Below, in pieces: positions 1 to 9,527 of a stretch of DNA of 64,000 nt (its first letter is position 1; every line of letters starts with the position of its first letter). The DNA comes from Pseudanabaena galeata CCNP1313 (GTDB lineage Bacteria > Cyanobacteriota > Cyanobacteriia > Pseudanabaenales > Pseudanabaenaceae). Location of the stretch: contig NZ_CP112874.1 of the NCBI RefSeq assembly GCF_029910235.1, positions 1,674,001 through 1,738,000 of the forward strand. Direction: 5' to 3'. Below the pieces are notes generated by a model. It was not told where the DNA came from. It was given only the letters and a program-made list of their open reading frames with translations, and made no database searches. The position numbers and the translations under genes were made by a program.

Positions 1-1
1 A

Positions 2-2278
2 GTTGCCAGTACAATTTTGGCGCTGGGTTCAGGTTTAGCGCTGGGTCGTCAGGGACCAACCGTACAGATTGGAGCCGCGATCGCAGGACAGGTGAGCCAG
101 TGGATTCCCACTTCACCCGAATATCAACGCCAACTGATCGCCGCAGGAGCCGCCGCAGGACTTGCTGCAGGATTTAACGCCCCGATCGCAGGCGTATTAT
201 TTGTAATTGAAGAATTGCTCCATGATGTTTCTAGCTTGACTTTAGGAACAGCCATCCTAGCTTCTTTTATTGGCGGAGTTGTTTCTTTAATGTTGTCAGG
301 GCAGAACCTTGCTTCAGTGATCCCTACAATTCAATTTTCTGCTCAAGAGATTCCTTTTTTACTATTGCTAGGGCTACTGGTTGGATGGTTTGCTGCATTT
401 TTTAACCACAGTGTCCTTGCGGTTACGAAATGGAATCGGAGCTTTTTTAAAGTTGGATTAGCATGGCGAATTGCGATCGCAGGTTGTTTGTCTGGCGTAG
501 CGATCGCTATGTTACCTAGTGACTTTCGCGACAGTACAGGGTTACAGATGTTTCTTGCCATGGGGCAATCTGAATGGCAACTGACAGCAGGGACTTTTGC
601 CGTAAGGTTTATCCTCACTCTTATTGCTTGTAGTGCCGAGACTTCTGGTGGATTATTTGTACCTAGCTTGATCTTAGGCTCAGCTCTGGGATCTTTAGTG
701 GGGAACCTTGAACATTCAATGCTGGGGACAGGAACACTTGCGACCTATGCCCTATCAGGAATGGGAGCTTTTTTTGGGGCGGTTGCAAAAGTTCCCATTA
801 CCGCTTTTGTGATTGTTTTTGAAATCACACGAGATTTTAATATTATTCTGCCATTGATGATTACCAGCGTAGTTGCTTATCTTTACACCGAAAAATATGC
901 CCCTGGTTCTTTGTACACAAATTTATTAAAACTAAAAGGCATTCATCTTGAAGCAGAAGCCGTTACCGATGGATTATGGGATGGACTGAGAGCCGTTGAT
1001 GTGATGCAGCGACAGGTAGAAACCCTCAACAGTGAAATGCTGATCAATGAAGCGATGCAGGCTTTTGCGCGATCGCGCCATCGTGGCTTTCCTGTAGTCT
1101 CCCATGAACATCTAGTTGGTATTATCACCCAAATGGATTTAGTGAAAGCCCAAGAAAGCAATGTGTCGAGAGATGTGGCGATTAGCCAAATTATGACCTC
1201 TCAACCAATTACAGTTAGTCCTGAAGAGCGCCTTACTCAAGTTCTATATTTGCTTTCCTATTACAAGCTTTCGCGATTACCTGTCATTGACCGCGATAAG
1301 CTTGTTGGTATCATCACCCGCAGCGATATTTTACGCGCTCAAGCAAAGCGATTGCGCGGAGTCAGTTCCCAAATATCTAAACCATCCTATCTTGTCTACC
1401 AACAACGTGGAACAGCTACAGGCAAAGGCAGACTATTGCTACCTTTGAGCAATCCTCAAACCGCGATGTATTTGATTGAGATTGCTCTTGCGATCGCCGA
1501 AAAGCACAGCTATGAAATAGAATGCCTTCATATCATTTCCATCGCATCGCATCTTGCCCCATCAGCCACTAATGTTGATTTGCATCCTAGTTTGGGACTA
1601 TTTCAACAGATTACTGATGCTGCCAAAATCAGGCAAGTTTCAATTCATACCCAAGTGCGTGTAGCCCATGATGCGGGTCAAACAATTTTAGAAGTAGCTA
1701 GCGAACGTAAGATTGATTTGTTATTAATCGGTTGGCATGGTAAACCAAAATCTCCCGAGCGCATATTTGGTGACACCGTGGACACGGTGGTGAAGCAGGC
1801 GAATTGTGATGTAATGCTAGTCAAATTTAGCGATCGCATCCAAAAGGTTAATCCATTTAATCAAGAATTTAAGAAGCCAAATATTTCCTTTGATCGTTGG
1901 CTAATTCCAATTTCTGGGGGACCAAACAATGAGAATGCATTGCTACTGCTCCCAAGTTTGATGTCACTTTCTCCTTACCCTGAAGTTTGTCTCTGCCAAA
2001 TCTTTTCTCCTACTGACGAAAAACATAAAACGAGTCAGTTAGAAAAATATGCCAATTCTTTATATAAGTCGCTCAATTTTTCCGTTGGTACAATTCCAAT
2101 ATGTTCTAAATCGATTGCTGATGCAATTCTCGATCTGGCAAATCAAGAGAGAAGTGATGTGATTATGTTAGGGGCAAGTCGGGAAGGGATTTTACAGCAG
2201 GTTATGCATGGGAATATTCCTGAAGCGATCGCTAAAAACAGTAACAGAACAATTATTATTTTCCGCAAAGCGATGTGA
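2..2278 (+). CDS. CLC-type chloride channel/antiporter with CBS pair and two UspA domains (5' partial)
   Basis: Voltage-gated chloride channel family membrane protein. The reading frame is open to the first base, so the true start lies upstream of the window. Visible CLC signatures are GRQGPTVQIG near the beginning, FNAPIAGVLFVIEELL, and GGLFVPSLILGSALG, followed by the last transmembrane helices up to about residue 300. A CBS pair follows (about 330-450), then two UspA-like domains (about 470-610 and 630-753; the first has the typical LLIGWHG stretch). CLC-CBS fusions are common, and the added stress-protein domains suggest control by a soluble nucleotide-type ligand (inference). The external gating glutamate expected in GREGP is Gln here. 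The second internal glutamate of the IEE motif is kept. Family assignment is secure; whether it is a channel or an exchanger is not. Confidence 0.93.
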   Translation, partial: VASTILALGSGLALGRQGPTVQIGAAIAGQVSQWIPTSPEYQRQLIAAGAAAGLAAGFNAPIAGVLFVIEELLHDVSSLTLGTAILASFIGGVVSLMLSGQNLASVIPTIQFSAQEIPFLLLLGLLVGWFAAFFNHSVLAVTKWNRSFFKVGLAWRIAIAGCLSGVAIAMLPSDFRDSTGLQMFLAMGQSEWQLTAGTFAVRFILTLIACSAETSGGLFVPSLILGSALGSLVGNLEHSMLGTGTLATYALSGMGAFFGAVAKVPITAFVIVFEITRDFNIILPLMITSVVAYLYTEKYAPGSLYTNLLKLKGIHLEAEAVTDGLWDGLRAVDVMQRQVETLNSEMLINEAMQAFARSRHRGFPVVSHEHLVGIITQMDLVKAQESNVSRDVAISQIMTSQPITVSPEERLTQVLYLLSYYKLSRLPVIDRDKLVGIITRSDILRAQAKRLRGVSSQISKPSYLVYQQRGTATGKGRLLLPLSNPQTAMYLIEIALAIAEKHSYEIECLHIISIASHLAPSATNVDLHPSLGLFQQITDAAKIRQVSIHTQVRVAHDAGQTILEVASERKIDLLLIGWHGKPKSPERIFGDTVDTVVKQANCDVMLVKFSDRIQKVNPFNQEFKKPNISFDRWLIPISGGPNNENALLLLPSLMSLSPYPEVCLCQIFSPTDEKHKTSQLEKYANSLYKSLNFSVGTIPICSKSIADAILDLANQERSDVIMLGASREGILQQVMHGNIPEAIAKNSNRTIIIFRKAM

Positions 2279-2280
2279 TA

Positions 2281-2480
2281 GATAGCGGCGCTATCAATAC
2301 CCAATAAATGAGAGGCGGCGCAAAGCGCCGCCTCTCATTTCAGCAAAATCGATGTTAGAGTTTCCAGCGCCGAAGGCGCTGGAAACTCTAACATCAGTTA
2401 TTTGAAAGCCCGCCAACGGCGGGCTTTCAAATAACTGATGTTCATAATGAGAATTACTCCACTCACTTATTGGGTATTGT
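2281..2480. repeat. Nested palindromic cluster with an outer stem
   Basis: Four hairpins lie in 200 bases: 2281-2295, 2306-2340 (16-bp arms, AAA loop), 2351-2395 (21-bp arms) and 2390-2442 (25-bp arms). The last two share the strand AACATC. An outer pair, CAATACCCAATAAATGAG at 2295-2312 and its complement at 2462-2479, has one mismatch and encloses the rest, so the whole block can form a multibranched structure. Part 2351-2442 is a copy of the shared-arm hairpin module also found at 23848 and 51024. Confidence 0.85.
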
Positions 2481-2527
2481 CAAATTTTGATTTGTCAGTT
2501 ATATTACATCTCAGGTTGAATAAACCT

Positions 2528-2557
2528 TTGGTTTCAAGCCAAATCACACTTGATAAT
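2528..2557 (+). promoter_or_regulatory. Possible sigma-70-type promoter of the small ORF
   Basis: GATAAT at 2552-2557 is a 5/6 match to the -10 consensus. TTGGTT at 2528-2533 is a weak -35 match with an 18-bp spacer. It sits immediately upstream of a perfect Shine-Dalgarno sequence. This is a pattern match only. Confidence 0.4.
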
Positions 2558-2586
2558 AAACATTTAGACAACAGGAGGTGATGCCC

Positions 2587-2661
2587 ATGCAATCAGATAG
2601 TAGTAACGGTAAACGTGTGGGTCTTCAGGTTTCCGAGCTGTGTGCTGGGGCTGTTCTGTAA
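2587..2661 (+). CDS. Small ORF, 24 aa, unknown function
   Basis: I do not recognise this peptide. It begins with ATG 8 nt after AGGAGGTGAT, which is a full-length complement of the 16S rRNA 3' end. An in-frame ATG at 2581 is too close to that site to be the start. The peptide is polar at its N-terminus (MQSDSSNGKR) and ends in SELCAGAVL, with a single cysteine. It has no transmembrane stretch. It lies alone between the CLC gene and the oppositely oriented ychF, with a promoter-like sequence before it and a strong terminator about 100 nt after it. Alternatives are that the RNA itself is the functional product, or that this is a leader whose downstream gene was lost. Confidence 0.5.
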   Translation: MQSDSSNGKRVGLQVSELCAGAVL

Positions 2662-2761
2662 GGTATTTAGTTAATTATCTCTAGTTCGCTAGCCTAATTT
2701 TCTAGTAAACCTGAGATCCTTCCAGCAGTTGACTGTGACCTAAAGATCCTAAAGTATTCCG

Positions 2762-2800
2762 AAACAAAAAGACCTAGCCAATGGCTAGGTCTTTTTGTTT
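2762..2800 (+). terminator. Rho-independent terminator
   Basis: There is a perfect 18-bp stem with an AAT loop; the stem contains GACCTAGCC and ends in TTTTTGTTTT. It closes the small transcription unit and, because it is A-rich on the other side, may also act on leftward transcripts from ychF. Confidence 0.8.
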
Positions 2801-2865
2801 TATAGCAAGTAGTGGCGGTGCTAAGCGCCACCACTACTTGCTATAAATATTGCGAAGCAATATTT
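2801..2865. repeat. Two adjacent palindromes
   Basis: The outer arms TATAGCAAGTAGTGG pair with their complement at 2801-2845 around an imperfect centre. A second hairpin, AAATATTGC-GAA-GCAATATTT, occupies 2845-2865 and runs almost to the ychF stop codon. Confidence 0.75.
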
Positions 2866-2870
2866 TGATC

Positions 2871-3962
2871 CTAGGCGCTAGTCAGGAATAAAATTACATC
2901 ACCTTCTTGCACCACATATTCCTTACCTTCACTGCGGAGCAATCCCTTAGCACGAGCCGCACTCATTGAGCCGCACTCTACAAGATCTTTAAAAGCAACT
3001 GTTTCCGCCCGAATAAAGGCTTTCTCGAAATCAGAGTGAATTACGCCTGCGGCTTGAGGGGCTTTCATCCCTGCATGAATTGTCCAAGCACGGGCTTCCT
3101 TGGGGCCAACAGTAAAGTAGGTACGTAAGCCTAAAAGGTGATAAGTGGCGCGAATTAAGGATTTTAAGCCGCCTTCTTTGACTCCAAGGGATTCTAGAAA
3201 GTCTTGGCGTTCATCATCTGGCAATTCTAGAAGTTCAGCTTCAACCTGAGCCGAGACAATAGTTACTTCAGCATTCTCTGCCGCCGCGATCGCCTTGACT
3301 TTATCGACAAAAGCATTGCCAGTTGCTAGATCATCTTCAGAGACATTTGCCGCGTAAATTGTCGGCTTGAGGGTCAGCAACTGCAACACCGAAATTGCTT
3401 CTTTTTCTTCGTCGTTGAGATTGGCTAGACGCGCAGGCTTACCAGCATCTAGGGTCTCACGAACTTTTTCAAGGGCTGCTAATTCGATTTTGGCATCAGC
3501 ATCGGCACGGGCTGCCTTGCGAGTACGATCAATGCGGCGATCGACTTGAGATAGGTCGGATAGAGCTAGTTCGAGGGTAATAATTTCAATATCACGGGCT
3601 GGATCAATTGAAGCTTCAACATGGATGATGTCGTCATTTTCAAAACAACGTACAACATGAACGATCGCATCGCAGACACGAATATTTCCTAGAAACTGAT
3701 TTCCTAGTCCTTCGCCCTTGCTTGCGCCTCTGACCAATCCTGCAATATCGACAAATTCGACTCGGGTGGGAATTATTTGCGCGGATTTACCGACTTCGGC
3801 GAGGGTATTTAGGCGATCGTCAGGGACGGACACCGAGCCAACGTTGGGTTCAATCGTACAAAAGGGAAAGTTGGCTGCTTCCGCCTTGGCGTTGGCAACT
3901 AGAGCATTAAATAACGTAGACTTCCCCACATTGGGTAGTCCGACAATCCCAGCTTTGAGCAT
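2871..3962 (-). CDS. ychF: Redox-regulated ATPase / ribosome-binding GTPase YchF
   Basis: YchF (OLA1) of the Obg-like P-loop family, a cytosolic ATPase that binds ribosomes. The 363-aa length is standard. The P-loop GLPNVGKST starts at residue 8 and the G3 region DIAGLVRGASKGEG is intact. A helical coiled-coil insertion (about 130-200) and a C-terminal TGS-type domain follow (about 280-363, ending EGKEYVVQEGDVILFL). The start ATG gives the canonical MLKAGIVGLPNVGKST N-terminus. It lies downstream of tamB on the same strand, 180 bp away and separated by two palindromes, so co-transcription is doubtful. Confidence 0.97.
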   Translation of the reverse strand: MLKAGIVGLPNVGKSTLFNALVANAKAEAANFPFCTIEPNVGSVSVPDDRLNTLAEVGKSAQIIPTRVEFVDIAGLVRGASKGEGLGNQFLGNIRVCDAIVHVVRCFENDDIIHVEASIDPARDIEIITLELALSDLSQVDRRIDRTRKAARADADAKIELAALEKVRETLDAGKPARLANLNDEEKEAISVLQLLTLKPTIYAANVSEDDLATGNAFVDKVKAIAAAENAEVTIVSAQVEAELLELPDDERQDFLESLGVKEGGLKSLIRATYHLLGLRTYFTVGPKEARAWTIHAGMKAPQAAGVIHSDFEKAFIRAETVAFKDLVECGSMSAARAKGLLRSEGKEYVVQEGDVILFLTSA

Positions 3963-4014
3963 GATGGCTATCTAAACGAAAACTTTTTTGACTTGTGCTT
4001 ATAAATTTTGTCAC

Positions 4015-4039
4015 AAAAGTCTCACTTGGTGAGACTTTT
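4015..4039. terminator. Hairpin between tamB and ychF
   Basis: AAAAGTCTCAC and its complement enclose a 3-nt loop and have U-rich sequence on either side. It may end the tamB transcript. Confidence 0.45.
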
Positions 4040-4081
4040 ACCAAAATTTAGCTAGCAGAAGCAAAGCGTTGTAAATTTAAA

Positions 4082-4128
4082 ATAGCCATTTGCGGCGTGC
4101 TTTGCACGCCGCAAATGGCTATATCGAA
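4082..4128. repeat. Half copy of the IS982-related two-hairpin element (first hairpin)
   Basis: The stem ATAGCCATTTGCGGCGTGC pairs with its complement and continues into ATCGAAC, matching the left half of the 111-bp elements at 23702, 41718 and 59567. The second hairpin and the other terminus are missing. Confidence 0.7.
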
Positions 4129-4140
4129 CTTATTTTAAAT

Positions 4141-7100
4141 TTAAAAGCGATTTTCATATTCGATCGAAATACCTGTGCTGCCATCAGTCCCGTAGTTACC
4201 GCGCAATAGAATATTTGGATCAACACGATAACGCACCGAGAAATTAGTTGGTTGGGTGGAATCATTGATAATCCGTTGCAGGGCGATCGAGAAACTATTA
4301 CTGACATCGATCGCCGCCTCAGCCGACAGTCCTAATGTTCCTGTACTGCTAGTGCCTGAATTCGTAGTAACTGGACTGAGATTAAATTCGGCAAGATTCA
4401 ACGCATCACCGATCGCATCTTGGAGGAAGTTGAGAACTGTACCACCTGCAAAACTGGCAAGGGCTGAAGCAGGGTCAGAGCCACCCTGTTGTTGCAAAAC
4501 GCCGCCGCCAATTAGGGCAATGATTTCGGCTTGACTACGTGGTGGGCTGCTAGAGAGACGGATATCGGGGGCAAGAGCTGTACCCGTAACACTGGCTTGG
4601 ACTCGTAGGGTCTTCTGCGCCCCCAAATTGCTCACAGGTACTTCATTGGGACGGAACAGATCGTCGGGACGATTGGAATTGATCGGTACGCGGGTGATCT
4701 CGGCAACAGCGCCAGAAACACGGACGTTGAGGGTCGGATTTAGTCCTTGAACGGGTTTAAACTCGACAAAGTTTTCATAGGCGCGATCAAGGCGGAACCT
4801 TGTCGAAATTGCGTTGAACTGTCCGCGTGAGATATTAATTTTACCTTCTGGCTCTGGTTTGAGAAAGGTTCCATTTACGACTAATGTTCCTTCTCCTAAG
4901 AAATTAAATATGGGAAAGCGGGTCACTTGCATGTTTTGCAATTTAACCGCGAGGCGATCAAAGGCGACATCGGCTAAATTGCTATTGTCATCAGCTAGAG
5001 CAGCAGAACTATTGGGATCAGCATCATTACCGATGACAAATCGCCCGTCGCCTAGCGCCACTTCCCCTGTAATGACTGGTGCTAATAATGCGCCTCTAAC
5101 GATAACTCGCGTATTGAAGTTGTCAGAACTAATATCGCGAATGTTCAGTTTGAGCCTATCGGCATTGATGGCAAGAGCTTGTTGATATTCGGGACTATCT
5201 GTTGGGATTAGATTAGGATTACTAATGGGGAGAATGCCCGTTAAAGCGAGTTTGCCTTCGCTAAAGTTGCTAGTGATGTTACTGATCAAGCGATCGCGAG
5301 TGAAGTCAATTGTGCCTTGAACCTCGGTGAAATCTCCTGGTAAACCTGCAATCTTGACCTTGGCATTATCGACTGTCATCTTTCCAGCGATTTTGGGATC
5401 TCTAAAGGTTCCATTTGCCGTGAGGTTGATATTGCCTTTACCACTGACCCAACGTACAGGTTGATTGAAAATATTGATAAAAGCAATACCTTCATCCTTA
5501 ACATCAAGCTTAACGTCAAAGATCCCAAAAACCCCAAAATTACCCGAAGCGACAACAGAATCCTTACCTGCCACCTTCATGCTGGCATTGAAGTTAATAT
5601 TTAATTTGTCGTAGTTAAACTTCACCGCCACAAAATCGATTGGTTGACGGTTAACGGAGCCATCGGTCAGGCTCAACTGTCCTTTAACTCCTAAATCCAG
5701 CAAATTAGTACCAGAAATAGAGAGGTTGCCGTTAACTTTTCCTGTCAAATCAAAGGGAATTGCGCTAAAAAATGGCAATGGTCGTAAAGATTCAATGGGG
5801 AAATCTTTTAATTCAATTTCACCACTTTGTTCACGGAATCGGAATAATGGATTTGATGAAGGAGTAAGTCTAATTCTTGCCTTGGTGATGCGTCCATAGC
5901 TCTTGTCGGACTGGAAATTTGCATTGGCAATATTGAAAACCCCAAAGGCATATCGTCCTTCTACTTGAATGTCGTCAACAGCAAACTTTCCATACTCAAA
6001 TTTTTTGCCAACAAGATTAAAGCCGACACGAATACCTCTGCGTTGGTTAAAACCAAAGGTGACTTTACCTTTGATATCACCGCGAAAATCCGTGAGCGGC
6101 GGTAAATTAAAATTGCGGGCTGAAGCCACGGTTTCCTGTTGTTCCTGTCGCAGTTCGATCTGAGTGAGATATTGCAACTGCTTGTATAGAGGCTCTCCCA
6201 TTAATCGGATTGCTTCTAGGGGCTGTAATTCTGCTGCTCTATTTTTAGCAAAGGTAAGCCCTTGGGTAACATCAACAATGTTCGCCCATTGCAATGTGGC
6301 AAATACATCTTGAATTCGACCTTGAGCAATTTCGACGGCTCCAGCGATCGGGTCTTCGGATTTGGGGTTGTAGGTCAGATTGAATTTATACTCATTACTA
6401 ACTTCTCCCTGCCGAATACTTAGGTTGCCCTCTTTAACATTCAAAATACCATTGGCATAGGTGACTTTAGCGATCGCACGTTCCGCCACCACTCGCCCAA
6501 AGCGAGGGCGCTCCACCGTAACCTCACCTGTTGCCGAGGGATTATTGGTAAAATCAACAACTAAGTTGCTAGAGAGCTTGCCACTGACATCATTTTGTCC
6601 TGCGAGAGAAGCCGCTAGTGCTAAAGGAATATTATTGATCGCCACTTGTAAACGACGGGGATTATTCTCAAAACGTCTACCAGTCGCCGTCGATTCACCT
6701 AAGTTCACATTAAAATCAATGGGACGGAAAGCGCTATCTAGACGCGCAGCAATGCGATCGCGTTTTCCGCGTAAGTCAACATTTAATCCTTGATTACCAT
6801 CAAAATTGAGTTTGCCTTCTAAACGAGGATCGAAGGCTAATTTATCAACTCTGAGTCCTGCTAGTAGCAAATCACCTGTAGCTTGGATGACGCTACCAAT
6901 TCCATTTAAAGCACCGTTAAAAGTGAGTCTATCAAGTTCGATTTGATTGACCTTTAAACTGGCTACACGCAGATTACCTACTAGGCTGGGAGCCGCCAAG
7001 TCACCATTAATCGTGCCATCAAAATCCAGTGAGCCGCGTGATGGAGCCACTACCCCTTGTTTAGCAAAACTAGAACCTAAAGAAGCTAGATCAACATTAT

Positions 7101-9258
7101 CCAGTTGCAATGCTCCCGCAATCTTAAGCTGATCAATCGCCCCTGAGAGGTTGCCGCGAAAGTTGAAGATGCCTGACGCTTGAGCGGGTATGGCGCTAGA
7201 GAGGGTTGCTAAACGCTTGATATTCACATTGCGCGAAATCAGATCGAGGTTGATTCCTGCGATACCTGTAGGGAATTCATTGCGTGAATTATTGGGAAAA
7301 GCAAGATCAACTTTACCATTGGCGGTTAGATAGTTACCAACTTGTAGGGAAGGGACTAGCAAATTCCTGCCATCCCATGTCAGATTAGCAACGATCGCAT
7401 CAGGAACTTCCGTCAACCCTTGTGGTAATCGCACAACACCATCAGCAGTAATATCAGCTAAGGAAAAACCACCGCGATCACTTCGCAAGTTGATCAACCC
7501 TTCGAGAATACCTTTCTGATTCATCAGGAAAGCGGATAACGGAATACCATTGCTATTTAGTTGGGATTTCCAAGCACCACTAACAATATTGTAAGTACCT
7601 GCTAGCCCAATCTCGCCAATGGGAAAGCGCACCCTTGTATTCCGAATTGTGGCTAATCCATCCGCCAGAAACACCTCTCCTCTGGTAGGATAGGTGGCAT
7701 TAGGAGCCTCAATCTGTGCCAAAATTTGCGGATTTGCTAAAGCTCCAGTGATTTGCAAAGAACTTGTAATTTGCCCAATGGTGATGGGCAGTTTCGCGCC
7801 ATATAGCTTGGTAAATTCTTCGGCAACTCCCACGAGGCTAGAGGTAAATAGAATTTCCGCAGGTTGATTTTTTTGAGGTAAGCGGATCTGACCTTCGCCT
7901 GTGAGAGTTGCGCCTGTGGATGCGGCTTGGAATTTCTTGATTTGGAGTGTATTGAGATCTTTGAGTTCGATCGTAGCTAAGAAGCGATCAACAGTCACTC
8001 GATCAAAGGTAACGACTTTAGGGGTAGTAATGTTGAGCGATAGGGATGGGTTTTGGGCTGTTCCCGTGAGTTTGCCTGCTAGCTTCACCTCACCTGCGAT
8101 CGCCACAGGGGTTTTGATGTCAAAACTTTCAAGCCCTTTCGCGAGATCCAGTATGGCACTGGTAAAATTCAAGTTAAAGCCCTTTTGTTGATTAAATGTG
8201 CCATCAACAGTTGTGGTCAACAAGCCATAATTTGCGGAAAATTCCTTAAGGGTTGCATCATTCCCATCAAAGCTAAGCTGTCCCGAAATTTCGGTAATTG
8301 GTTTGATTAATTGTGGAGACTTAATGGCTCCGTCACTCAGTTGGGCGGTAACCGATATAGTGGGACTCTCTTTCTCCGCAATTAGAGAGATCGTCGCTTC
8401 GGCATCAAGTAGCCCTTGCTGAATTTCTACGGGCAAGTTAACGGCAAATCCTTGAACTGCGGCAACTTGTAATTTCTGAGACTTGAGATCAACTGTCCCT
8501 TGTCCTTTGGTCAAATCCCAATCAACCGCAAAAATGACGCTACCTTTATCGCCTTCCTTGTCAGCAATGGCTGTCTCGATCGCTTTTTTTAACTGCTCAG
8601 GATTTGGCGGGGTAGCGATCGCCGCAAGATTGGGTAAAGTTACGCGCCCCTTACCATTCATTTTCAAACTTTGATTGTTAGGATCGGTGATCTTCCAATT
8701 GCTATCGATCTGCACTTGACTGAGAGACACTAGCTCACCTTTATCGATCGTTTGGATGGTGATCTGAGCATCCCGAAAAGTAAGCGTCCGCAAATCAACA
8801 AATCCTTCTTTGGTCTGTGGATCGGGCGGTGTGAGTTTAGGTAATTGCAGTAAACCTGTAACATCCTGCTTTAAAAATACCTGTGGCTGCTCCGCGATCG
8901 CATCAATACCAATTTGGCGACGGGTCAAATAACTCCAGAGATCAACATTAACTTCGATCGCTTCAACAGCCAAGAAATTCGACTCTTGATCGGTGGGCGG
9001 GATCAGAGATTTGCCAAACCTGACACTCGAAAAGCTAACTCGTTCAACTTTTCCTAGCTGTAAAGGACGCTTGAGAGACTTAGAAAGCTCAGTTTGTAAT
9101 AGCGGCGACAATTGCTCATTTAGAAAATAGCGTCCATACCAAAAAGCACCTAAGCTAGTTGCTGTAAATGCGATCGCAAGTCCCACACCTACACGCCCTA
9201 ATTTTTTGGCGAATGTAGAGTTGGTTGGTCTCTGCGGCGGTAGTTGAGCCTGTCCCAC
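4141..9258 (-). CDS. tamB: Translocation and assembly module protein TamB (DUF490)
   Basis: A 1705-aa AsmA/TamB-like bridge protein expected to span the periplasm and move lipids or help outer-membrane protein assembly with an Omp85 partner. A basic, proline-rich N-terminus is followed by one membrane anchor (about residues 22-44). A very long repetitive beta-rich region with many short V/I-alternating strands follows (about 50-1330). The TamB C-terminal domain (about 1340-1705) ends in IALIGGGVL-type and LRGNYGTDGSTGISIEYENRF-like segments, with a final aromatic residue as in outer-membrane-targeted proteins. The start at 9258 gives MGQAQLPPQRP. Identification rests on architecture and the C-terminal domain. 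No partner gene is adjacent. Confidence 0.93.
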   Translation of the reverse strand: MGQAQLPPQRPTNSTFAKKLGRVGVGLAIAFTATSLGAFWYGRYFLNEQLSPLLQTELSKSLKRPLQLGKVERVSFSSVRFGKSLIPPTDQESNFLAVEAIEVNVDLWSYLTRRQIGIDAIAEQPQVFLKQDVTGLLQLPKLTPPDPQTKEGFVDLRTLTFRDAQITIQTIDKGELVSLSQVQIDSNWKITDPNNQSLKMNGKGRVTLPNLAAIATPPNPEQLKKAIETAIADKEGDKGSVIFAVDWDLTKGQGTVDLKSQKLQVAAVQGFAVNLPVEIQQGLLDAEATISLIAEKESPTISVTAQLSDGAIKSPQLIKPITEISGQLSFDGNDATLKEFSANYGLLTTTVDGTFNQQKGFNLNFTSAILDLAKGLESFDIKTPVAIAGEVKLAGKLTGTAQNPSLSLNITTPKVVTFDRVTVDRFLATIELKDLNTLQIKKFQAASTGATLTGEGQIRLPQKNQPAEILFTSSLVGVAEEFTKLYGAKLPITIGQITSSLQITGALANPQILAQIEAPNATYPTRGEVFLADGLATIRNTRVRFPIGEIGLAGTYNIVSGAWKSQLNSNGIPLSAFLMNQKGILEGLINLRSDRGGFSLADITADGVVRLPQGLTEVPDAIVANLTWDGRNLLVPSLQVGNYLTANGKVDLAFPNNSRNEFPTGIAGINLDLISRNVNIKRLATLSSAIPAQASGIFNFRGNLSGAIDQLKIAGALQLDNVDLASLGSSFAKQGVVAPSRGSLDFDGTINGDLAAPSLVGNLRVASLKVNQIELDRLTFNGALNGIGSVIQATGDLLLAGLRVDKLAFDPRLEGKLNFDGNQGLNVDLRGKRDRIAARLDSAFRPIDFNVNLGESTATGRRFENNPRRLQVAINNIPLALAASLAGQNDVSGKLSSNLVVDFTNNPSATGEVTVERPRFGRVVAERAIAKVTYANGILNVKEGNLSIRQGEVSNEYKFNLTYNPKSEDPIAGAVEIAQGRIQDVFATLQWANIVDVTQGLTFAKNRAAELQPLEAIRLMGEPLYKQLQYLTQIELRQEQQETVASARNFNLPPLTDFRGDIKGKVTFGFNQRRGIRVGFNLVGKKFEYGKFAVDDIQVEGRYAFGVFNIANANFQSDKSYGRITKARIRLTPSSNPLFRFREQSGEIELKDFPIESLRPLPFFSAIPFDLTGKVNGNLSISGTNLLDLGVKGQLSLTDGSVNRQPIDFVAVKFNYDKLNINFNASMKVAGKDSVVASGNFGVFGIFDVKLDVKDEGIAFINIFNQPVRWVSGKGNINLTANGTFRDPKIAGKMTVDNAKVKIAGLPGDFTEVQGTIDFTRDRLISNITSNFSEGKLALTGILPISNPNLIPTDSPEYQQALAINADRLKLNIRDISSDNFNTRVIVRGALLAPVITGEVALGDGRFVIGNDADPNSSAALADDNSNLADVAFDRLAVKLQNMQVTRFPIFNFLGEGTLVVNGTFLKPEPEGKINISRGQFNAISTRFRLDRAYENFVEFKPVQGLNPTLNVRVSGAVAEITRVPINSNRPDDLFRPNEVPVSNLGAQKTLRVQASVTGTALAPDIRLSSSPPRSQAEIIALIGGGVLQQQGGSDPASALASFAGGTVLNFLQDAIGDALNLAEFNLSPVTTNSGTSSTGTLGLSAEAAIDVSNSFSIALQRIINDSTQPTNFSVRYRVDPNILLRGNYGTDGSTGISIEYENRF

Positions 9259-9334
9259 AATATTTCACTCCATTGATGCCCTCACGACACCATTTTACAT
9301 ATGTTCGCCTTGTAGCGGTTTGCCAATTTTATAG

Positions 9335-9419
9335 CTGTCGCCACAACCCAGAAGACTAGTTGCGGCGCTTTGCGCCGCAACTAGTCTTCTGGGTTGTGAT
9401 CCTAACAAGACTGGCGACA
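9335..9419. repeat. Long perfect palindrome with outer stem
   Basis: Arms of 27 bp (9342-9368 and 9372-9398) surround a TTT loop, with core GCGGCGC-TTT-GCGCCGC. TGTCGCCA on the left and TGGCGACA on the right form an outer stem. The flanks resemble those of the palindrome at 46758. Confidence 0.85.
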
Positions 9420-9527
9420 ACGCGACAATTATGAAAGCGCTAATAAGCAAAGCTTTTAAAAAATATCAGCTTTTATTTACCAAGTAAAGCTCAATCATTA
9501 CAGTCCAGTAACTCAAAAGCCAGTCTT

